Assembly: GCA_963719975.1 (NCBI GenBank)
Contig: CAVRED010000009.1
Coordinates: 1-64,000, forward strand
Direction of reading: 5' to 3'
DNA: 64,000 bases
Origin: Poindextera sp963719975
GTDB taxonomy: Bacteria; Pseudomonadota; Alphaproteobacteria; Caulobacterales; Caulobacteraceae
Positions 58,220 through 64,000 of this stretch are shown here, in pieces. Below the pieces are notes generated by a model. That model saw only the letters and a program-made list of their open reading frames with translations. It was not told the origin of the DNA and made no database searches. A program made the position numbers and the translations under genes. Each line of letters begins with the position of its first letter. The first letter of the stretch is position 1.

Positions 58220-59607
58220 GCCGCTCTGGACCTCCGACGAGATCCTTGACGCCACCCACGGCGAGCTCGTCGGCGAGGCGTTCATCGCCACTGGCGTCTC
58301 CATCGACACCCGCACGCTCGAGCCCGGCGATCTCTTCGTCGCGCTCGCCGGCGAGCGCGACGGCCACGCCTTCGTCGAACAGGCGCTCGCCAAGGGCGCG
58401 GCGGGCGCCCTGGTCTCTCGGCCGGTGGCCGGATCCTGCGTGCGGGTCGGCGACACCCAAAGCGCGCTCGAGCGTCTTGGCCTGACCGGCCGCGAGCGGG
58501 CCCGCGGCGCTCATCGCGGCGCCGTCACCGGTTCAGTCGGCAAGACCAGCCTCACGCAGGCGATCGCCGCCGGCCTCGTTCGCGCCGGGCGCGCCCACGC
58601 CTCGGTCAAGTCCTACAACAACCACATCGGCGTGCCGCTGACGTTGGCCCGCATGCCGCGCGCGACCGAGCGCGCCGTCTTCGAGATCGGCATGAACCAC
58701 GCCGGCGAGATCACCCCGCTCGTCCGTATGGTCGCGCCGGAGGCCGTGGCCATAACCAACGTCGGCCCGGCGCACATCGAGAACTTTCCCGACGGCGAGG
58801 CCGGCGTCGCGCGCGCGAAGGCCGAGATTTTCTCCGGCCTCATGCCGGGCGGCGTCGCGGTGCTGAACGCCGACAATCGCTGGTTCGACCTGCTCAAGGG
58901 CCGGGCGAAGGACGCCGGCGCGCTTGTGCGGACCTTCGGCTCCGGCGAAGGGGTCGATGCACGCCTGACCGGCTATTCGATCGACCAGGGCATGGTGGTC
59001 CAAGCTGTGCTCAACGGCCGGGCGATCGAGATCCCGCTCCGCCAGGCGGGCGCGCACTGGGGATTGATGAGCCTCGCCGCGCTGCTCATGCTGGAAGCGC
59101 TCGAGGTCCGACTCTCCGATGCGCTCGCGGCTCTGGCGGCGTTCGAGCCGCTGGAGGGGCGCGGCGCGACCCGGGCGATCCACGCCGCGGGCGGCTGTTT
59201 TACGCTGGTCGACGAGAGCTACAACGCCAACCCGCTCTCGGTGGGCGCTGCGCTGGCGACGCTGGGCGCGCGGCCGGCGCGCGGACGGCGCATCGTGGCG
59301 CTGACCGACATGCTGGAGCTGGGCGCCCAGTCGTCCGCGATGCACGCGGGCGCTGGCCGCGCCGATCGAGCAGGCGGGCGTCGATCTCGTCTTCTGCGCC
59401 GGACCTATGATGAGATCGCTGTTCGACGCGCTTCCACCGACTCGCCGCGGAGGGTACGCCGAGACCGCCCAGGCGCTCGCGCCCGGGCTCGTACGGGCCG
59501 TAGAGCCCGGCGACGTGGTGATGGTGAAGGGATCGCGCGACTCGCGCGCCAAGGACCTCGTCGAAGCCCTGGCCGCGCTCGAGATCCGCGCGGAGGACGA
59601 ACGTTGA
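58212..59607 (+). CDS. murF: UDP-MurNAc-tripeptide--D-Ala-D-Ala ligase (frame changes)
   Basis: Adds D-Ala-D-Ala. MAEPLWTSDEILDATHG, then VSIDTRTLEPGDLFVALAGERDGHAFV, P-loop VTGSVGKTSLTQA, SYNNHIGVPLTLARMP, EIGMNHAGEITPLV, TNVGPAHIENF, and DESYNANPLSVGAAL, RRIVALTDMLELG. A compensating slip near 58495-58530 and a frame change near 59350 (LAAPIEQAGVDLVF follows) interrupt it. About 465 codons. No mraY follows, against expectation. Confidence 0.94.
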
Positions 59608-59677
59608 TGCGGCAGGGGCTGGGACAGGCGCATCGGCATAGCGGAACCCGCGCCCTTCAGCCGCGCGGGGGCTGCGC
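59608..59677. other. mraY missing: 70-bp gap between murF and murD
   Basis: In the canonical order mraY (about 1.1 kb, a ten-helix membrane enzyme) lies here. Instead there is a 24-codon frame (ATG at 59607, MRQGLGQAHRHSGTRALQ) with no resemblance to MraY and then the murD GTG. No other part of the window contains a MraY-like protein. Confidence 0.8.
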
Positions 59678-61093
59678 GTGATTCCGGCTCGCACCTTCGA
59701 GGGCCAGCGCGTCGCCGTTTTCGGGCTGGCGCGCAGCGGGCTCGCGGCCGCGCGGTCGCTGAAGGCCGGCGGAGCCGAGGTGGCGGCATGGGACGAGGCC
59801 AAGGCCGCCCGCGACGTAGCGGCGGCGGAAGGGTTCGAGCTGGTTGACCTGGCGCGCGCCGACTGGTCCATCTTCTCCGCGCTGGTCCTTTCGCCCGGCG
59901 TGCCGCTGACCCACCCCGAGCCGCACTGGACGGTGAAGAAGGCGCGCCAAGCCGGCGTCGAGATCATCGGCGACATCGAGATCTTCGCCCGCGCCGTCAA
60001 CGCCGCCCCGGCGCACCGCCGGCCGAAGGTGGTCGCCATCACCGGCACAAACGGCAAATCGACGACAACCGCCCTCATCGGCCACATGTTGACCGCCGCT
60101 GGGCGCGATGCCCGGATTGGCGGCAACATCGGACTGGGCGTGCTTGGCCTCGACGACATGCACGGCGGGGCCGTCTACGTGTTCGAGCTCTCCTCCTATC
60201 AGCTCGACCTGACGTTCAGCCTCAAGCCGGATGTCTCGATCCTGCTGAACATCACCCCAGACCACCTGGATCGGCACGGCGACATGGAGGGCTATGTCGC
60301 GGCCAAGCGACGGGTGCTGTTGAACCAGGCCGCAGGCGATACAGCGGTCATCGGCGTCGACGACGCCTGGTGCCAGCGCATCTGCACCGAGATTACCGCC
60401 GCCAACCGGCGGACGATCTGGCCGATCTCCTCCAGGCGCGCCATGGGGCGCGGCGTCTATGCCCTGCAAGGGGTGCTGTACGACGCGACCGGCGAGCGGG
60501 TGATCGAAGTGGCCGACCTGCTCCGCGCCCGCTCGCTGCCCGGCCGGCACAATTGGCAGAACGCCGCGGCCGCCTACGCCGCGGCCCGCGCGCTCGGTCT
60601 TTCGGTCGAGGATGCCGCGACCGGACTCGTCACCTTCCCTGGCCTCGTCCACCGCATGGAGACGGTCGGCGAGATCGACGGCGTCCGCTTCGTCAACGAT
60701 TCGAAAGCCACCAACGCGGACGCTGCGCGCCAGGCGATGAGCTCCTACCCCTCGTTCTACTGGATTGCCGGCGGGCGCCCGAAGGCGGGTGGCATCGAGC
60801 CCCTGGAAGACCTCTTCCCGCGCATCACCAAGGCCTATCTGGTCGGCGAAGCGGCCGACGACTTCGCACGCGCGCTCGACGGCAAGGCGCCGCATCGCAC
60901 GAGCCGCACGATCGAGGCCGCCGTCGCCGACGCCTTCGCCGACGCCCGCGCAGCGGGCGAGCCCGCCATCGTGCTGCTCTCGCCCGCCTGCGCCTCGTTC
61001 GACCAGTTCCCCGACTTCGAAGTCCGCGGCGATGCGTTCCGCACGGCCGTGCACGGGCTTTTGCAACGTCCGTTGAAGGGCGCGACCGGATGA
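59678..61093 (+). CDS. murD: UDP-N-acetylmuramoyl-L-alanine--D-glutamate ligase
   Basis: Adds D-glutamate. Intact, 471 residues. GTG start (MIPARTFEGQRVAVFGLARSGLAAARSL); P-loop AITGTNGKSTTTALIGHML; YVFELSSYQLDL; NITPDHLDRHG; NDSKATNADAARQA; and the C-terminal IVLLSPACASFDQFPDFEVRGDAF. Four-base overlap with ftsW. Confidence 0.97.
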   Translation: MIPARTFEGQRVAVFGLARSGLAAARSLKAGGAEVAAWDEAKAARDVAAAEGFELVDLARADWSIFSALVLSPGVPLTHPEPHWTVKKARQAGVEIIGDIEIFARAVNAAPAHRRPKVVAITGTNGKSTTTALIGHMLTAAGRDARIGGNIGLGVLGLDDMHGGAVYVFELSSYQLDLTFSLKPDVSILLNITPDHLDRHGDMEGYVAAKRRVLLNQAAGDTAVIGVDDAWCQRICTEITAANRRTIWPISSRRAMGRGVYALQGVLYDATGERVIEVADLLRARSLPGRHNWQNAAAAYAAARALGLSVEDAATGLVTFPGLVHRMETVGEIDGVRFVNDSKATNADAARQAMSSYPSFYWIAGGRPKAGGIEPLEDLFPRITKAYLVGEAADDFARALDGKAPHRTSRTIEAAVADAFADARAAGEPAIVLLSPACASFDQFPDFEVRGDAFRTAVHGLLQRPLKGATG

Positions 61094-62256
61094 CGACCCT
61101 CCAGACCCACGCCTTTCCCCGCACCGATCGCACGCGCCTGGGCGTATGGTGGTGGACCACCGATCACCTGCTGCTGGGCGCGACCGCCATCCTCGTCGTG
61201 ATCGGGGTCCTGCTCTCGTTCGGCAACAGCCCGGCCGCCGCGGCCCGGATGAACATCGGCGATCCGTTCCACTTCGCGGTGCGCCAGTGCATCTTCGCCG
61301 TGCTCGGGACGGTGATCCTGATCGTGGTCTCGATGCTGAACCCGCGCGGCGTCCGGCGAGCGTCCTTCTTCATCTACCTCGCTTCGATCGGCCTGATGGT
61401 CGCCCTGTTCTTCATGGGGCACCACGCCAAGGGTGCGACACGCTGGGTGGAGATCAGCGGCTTCACCCTGCAGCCCTCAGAGTTCATGAAGCCGGCGCTG
61501 ATTGTGTTGGCGTCGTGGATGTTCGCCGAGGGCCAGAAGGGTCAGGGCGTCCCCGGCGTGACCATTGCGTTTGCCTTCTACCTGACGGCTGCCGCGCTTC
61601 TGCTCATGCAGCCGGACGTGGGCCAGACGATCCTGATCACAATCGCCTTCGGCGCCGCCTTCTTCATGGCCGGCGTGCCGATGAAATGGATCCTGGGCTT
61701 GGGCGGGGCGGCGCTGGCCGGGTCGATCTCCCTCTATTTTGTGTTCGACCACGTCGCGAGCCGGGTGAACAAGTTCCTCTCGCCGGAGACGACCGACACC
61801 CACCAGATCGACCGCGCGCGAGAGGCGATAGCGGCGGGGGCCTGGTTTGGCCGCGGACCGGGCGAAGGCATCCTCAAGCGCCAGGTCCCCGACGTGCACA
61901 CCGATTTCGCCTATGCCGGCGCGGCGGAGGAGTACGGGCTGGTCTTCTCCCTCTTTCTGATCGCCCTTTTCGGCTTCCTGATCGTGCGCGGCCTCTACAA
62001 AGCCATGAAGCTGTCGGACCCCTTCGAGCAGGTGGCGGCGGGCGCGCTCTTCGTGTTGGTCGGCCAGCAGGCGTTCATCAATATCGCGGTCAACCTGGAC
62101 CTGATTCCGACCAAGGGCATGACGCTTCCCTTCATCTCCTACGGTGGCTCCTCGATGCTCGCGATGGGCCTGACCATGGGCATGGCGCTGGCGCTGACCC
62201 GCAAGCGCCCCGGCGCCTATGAAACCGCGGAGGCGCCGGTCGGCGCGTTTGTGTGA
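61090..62256 (+). CDS. ftsW: peptidoglycan glycosyltransferase FtsW
   Basis: SEDS-family septal polymerase. Intact, 388 residues with about ten membrane helices. Key SEDS elements: NPRGVRRASFFIYLASIGLM, GATRWVEISGFTLQPSEFMKPALIV (lipid II-site region), QPDVGQTI (catalytic Asp), the periplasmic-loop motif GAAEEYGLVFSLFLIALF, and the end FISYGGSSMLAMGLTMG. ATGA overlap with murD; the stop overlaps murG start. Confidence 0.96.
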   Translation: MTTLQTHAFPRTDRTRLGVWWWTTDHLLLGATAILVVIGVLLSFGNSPAAAARMNIGDPFHFAVRQCIFAVLGTVILIVVSMLNPRGVRRASFFIYLASIGLMVALFFMGHHAKGATRWVEISGFTLQPSEFMKPALIVLASWMFAEGQKGQGVPGVTIAFAFYLTAAALLLMQPDVGQTILITIAFGAAFFMAGVPMKWILGLGGAALAGSISLYFVFDHVASRVNKFLSPETTDTHQIDRAREAIAAGAWFGRGPGEGILKRQVPDVHTDFAYAGAAEEYGLVFSLFLIALFGFLIVRGLYKAMKLSDPFEQVAAGALFVLVGQQAFINIAVNLDLIPTKGMTLPFISYGGSSMLAMGLTMGMALALTRKRPGAYETAEAPVGAFV

Positions 62257-63341
62257 CGGCAGCTCGGCTCGCGGTCGTCGCGGCCGGGGGCACCGGCGGC
62301 CATCTCTTCCCCGCGCACGCGCTGGCCGAGGTCCTGATCGAGCGCGGCTGGCGCATCGTGCTCGCCACCGACGAGCGCGGCGCGGCATACGCCGGCGGTT
62401 TCCCGGCCGAGGAGCGGATCGCGCTCTCGGCGGCTACCTATCGCCCCGGCGATCCGGTCGGCATGGCTCGCGCCGCGGCCGCGATCGGGCGCGGCGTGAT
62501 GACGGCGCGCAAGGCGTTCAAGCGCCTGTCCCCGGCGATCGTCGTCGGCTTCGGCGGCTATCCGTCACTGCCAGCCCTCCTGGCGGCGATCAGCGCCGGG
62601 CGGACGACAGTGATTCACGAGCAGAACGCGGTGATGGGCCGCGCCAACCGGCTGCTCGCCGGCCGCGCCACGGCGGTCGCCTGCGCGTTTCCAGCGCTGA
62701 AGAAGGCGCCGGCAAAGGTCGCGGCCCGCGCGGTCGTCGTCGGCAACCCGGTCAGGCCTGAGATCCGCAAGCTGGCCGACACGCCCTATGCGCCGCCGGA
62801 CAACCGGATCAACCTCCTGATCACTGGCGGGAGCCAGGGCGCCCGGCTCCTGTCCGAGGTCACGCCAAGGGCCGTCGCGCTGCTGCCTGACCCGGTTCGC
62901 CGCCGGCTCGACGTTCGCCAGCAGACCCGGCTGGAAGCGATCGGCGCCGCGCGCGACATCTATCGCGACTGTGGCGTTGAGTACGAGCTCGCGCCCTTCT
63001 TCAACGACATGGCGAGCCGGCTGGCGGCCGCCCACCTGGTCATCGGGCGCGCCGGCGTCGTCGACGGTCTGCGAGTTCGCCGTGGCCGGCAAGCCGGCGA
63101 TCCTCGTGCCGCTGAAGATCGCGCTCGACGACGATCAGGGGCAGAACGCCGCCCTGCTCGCCGAGGTTGGCGGCGCGATCGTGCTGCGCGAGGATGTGCT
63201 GACGGCGGAGGCGTTGGCCGGGACGCTCACCGCCCTGCTCGGCGACCCCTCGCGGCTCAAGGCGATGGCGGTCGCCGCGCGGACAGTCGCGCGGCCGGAC
63301 GCCGCCGAACGGCTCGCGGACGTCGTTGAGGCGGAAGCTAG
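62253..63341 (+). CDS. murG: UDP-GlcNAc transferase MurG (frame changes at end)
   Basis: Completes lipid II. GTG start: MTAARLAVVAAGGTGGHLFPAHALAEVLIERG (first G-loop), VVGFGGYPSLPAL, TVIHEQNAVMGRANRLL, ITGGSQGARLLSE, DMASRLAAAHLVIGRAG, and, after a frame change near 63058, EFAVAGKPAILVPLKIALDDDQGQNAALL (conserved acceptor/UDP-GlcNAc region). The frame then stays open past the expected end; I place the stop at the TAG of the CTAG at 63338-63341, near the end of the opposing gene, which needs another frame slip. About 362 residues. Confidence 0.93.
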
Positions 63342-63758
63342 GCGCGCACGCCTGAAGAACCGCTTGCGCCAGGCGACGCCGCGCCGCCAGCTCTTCGGCA
63401 GCACCACCCGCTCGAAGCGCAGGACCTGTTGCCAGACCACCGGCAGCACTTCCGGCTCGCGCCGGATCAGCCGGCGGACCGGGAAGACGAACCGGGGATG
63501 CCGGCGTTGCAGGTGGATGAACTGCCGGCGCGCGCGGTAGGAGTTGCGCAGCACGACGATCACGCCCACGGCGAGCAGCGGCACCCCGAGATGGCCGGGC
63601 AACAGCGCCAGGACCAGGCCGCCTGCGATGAGGAGCCAGCCGACCCCGATGAACAGCCACTTCAGCCAGCCGCGCGTGGTCCGGTGCGCCGAGGCGAACA
63701 GGGCGTCGAGGGGCGCAACGGGAATGGGCTCAGGGCGGATGGTCACGGCTTCGGTCAT
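63338..63758 (-). CDS. small membrane protein (two helices)
   Basis: MTEAVTIRPEPIPVAPLDALFASAHRTTRG, then two membrane helices (WLKWLFIGVGWLLIAGGLVLALL and GVPLLAVGVIVVLRNS) and a basic cytoplasmic tail with RRQFIHLQRRHPRFVFPVRRLIRREPEVLPVVWQQVLRFERVVLP. This resembles the YbaN-like or PGPGW inner-membrane proteins of Caulobacterales. The frame stays open beyond 63338, but the shared CTAG makes this the likeliest stop if one base is shifted. Convergent with murG. Confidence 0.6.
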
Positions 63759-63920
63759 GTGGGCTGCGAGAAGGGCGCACGCTTGCAGCGACTTATACGG
63801 ACGCCCCGAGCTCCCGATATGAATATCAAGCGCGGCATAACAAGGGCGCGGTTGATGCGTCCCTAACGGCATCTGCGCCGATTCGCCGCGCGCCGTGGCG
63901 CCGGCGCCGCAGTGGAGCCT

Positions 63921-64000
63921 TCAAAGGCCGTCGGTGAAGAGGTCCGCCTTGCCCAGCGACGCGCCGCGACTGCGCAGGATGTCGTAGGCCGTCGTCATGT
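63921..64000 (-). CDS. 3' end of an unidentified gene
   Basis: The window ends in a minus-strand frame whose last 25 or so codons read YDILRSRGASLGKADLFTDGL and then stop. The rest lies beyond the edge. The fragment is too short to assign. Confidence 0.5.
   Translation of the reverse strand, partial: MTTAYDILRSRGASLGKADLFTDGL

Noticed and set aside
59607..59680. 24-codon frame between murF and murD as a possible mraY remnant
   Set aside because: MRQGLGQAHRHSGTRALQ has no resemblance to MraY and no membrane segment.

Overview
The window is GC-rich (by eye well over 65 % G+C) alphaproteobacterial chromosome, most likely from the order Caulobacterales (Caulobacter/Phenylobacterium relatives). 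Reasons: an almost complete division and cell-wall (dcw) gene set; ftsZ followed by lpxC-bamD-recN-ligA; a split F0 b/b' pair of ATP synthase genes; and an ftsZ promoter region carrying a CtrA-type TTAA-N7-TTAA box plus GANTC (CcrM) sites. No rRNA or tRNA gene was recognised; the one structural RNA is RNase P RNA (rnpB).

Quality caveat: about half of the protein genes, including essential ones (uvrB, ftsA, ftsI, murB, murE, murF, murG, atpB, atpF, prmA), are interrupted by one- or two-base frame changes although both sides match the expected family. These are most simply indel errors in the assembly. I give one coordinate range per inferred gene and say where the frame changes; ranges of such genes need not be multiples of three.

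Layout. 0.1-7.1 kb: uvrB, an orphan protein of lower GC, an exported protein, a glutathione S-transferase, a serine beta-lactamase-family hydrolase, a glycine-zipper protein behind a candidate EcfG stress promoter, and a histidine phosphatase. 7.4-10.4 kb: an accessory patch with a broken IS1595-type transposase, three unfamiliar lower-GC genes (a 58-aa protein, a protein with a degenerate zincin-like ELMH segment, a HEPN-like RNxxxH protein) and a 64-aa protein whose start lies in a dispersed repeat. 10.5-27.1 kb: mixed metabolic and stress genes (VOC protein, BLUF photosensor, DUF3617 lipoprotein, glutathione peroxidase, Hsp20, prmA, Xaa-Pro aminopeptidase, thioesterase, an ECF sigma operon, two overlapping CaiB-type CoA transferases, a GCS2-type ligase, an Ldh2-type dehydrogenase), with palindromic REP-like elements in several gaps. 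27.2-42.6 kb, minus strand: ligA, recN, bamD, lpxC, ftsZ, ftsA, ftsQ, ddl, a cytochrome P450, murB, murC. 42.7-51.4 kb, minus strand: an HMW1C-like GT41 glycosyltransferase, the F0 operon atpI-B-E-F'-F, an exported protein, 5-oxoprolinase. 51.5-63.3 kb, plus strand: a small membrane protein, a cell-wall amidase, rnpB, then mraZ-rsmH-ftsL-ftsI-murE-murF-murD-ftsW-murG.

The dcw genes are therefore in two divergent blocks: mraZ-to-murG on the plus strand, and murC-to-ftsZ on the minus strand about 11 kb away. This fits an inversion at the ancestral murG/murC junction. mraY, expected between murF and murD, is absent: only about 70 bp separate the two. The rnpB-mraZ gap holds two perfect DnaA boxes and a candidate MraZ operator. 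Together the genes make the peptidoglycan precursor (MurB-F, Ddl, MurG), flip or polymerise it and build the septum (FtsW, FtsI, FtsL, FtsQ, FtsA, FtsZ), and feed outer-membrane assembly (LpxC, BamD).
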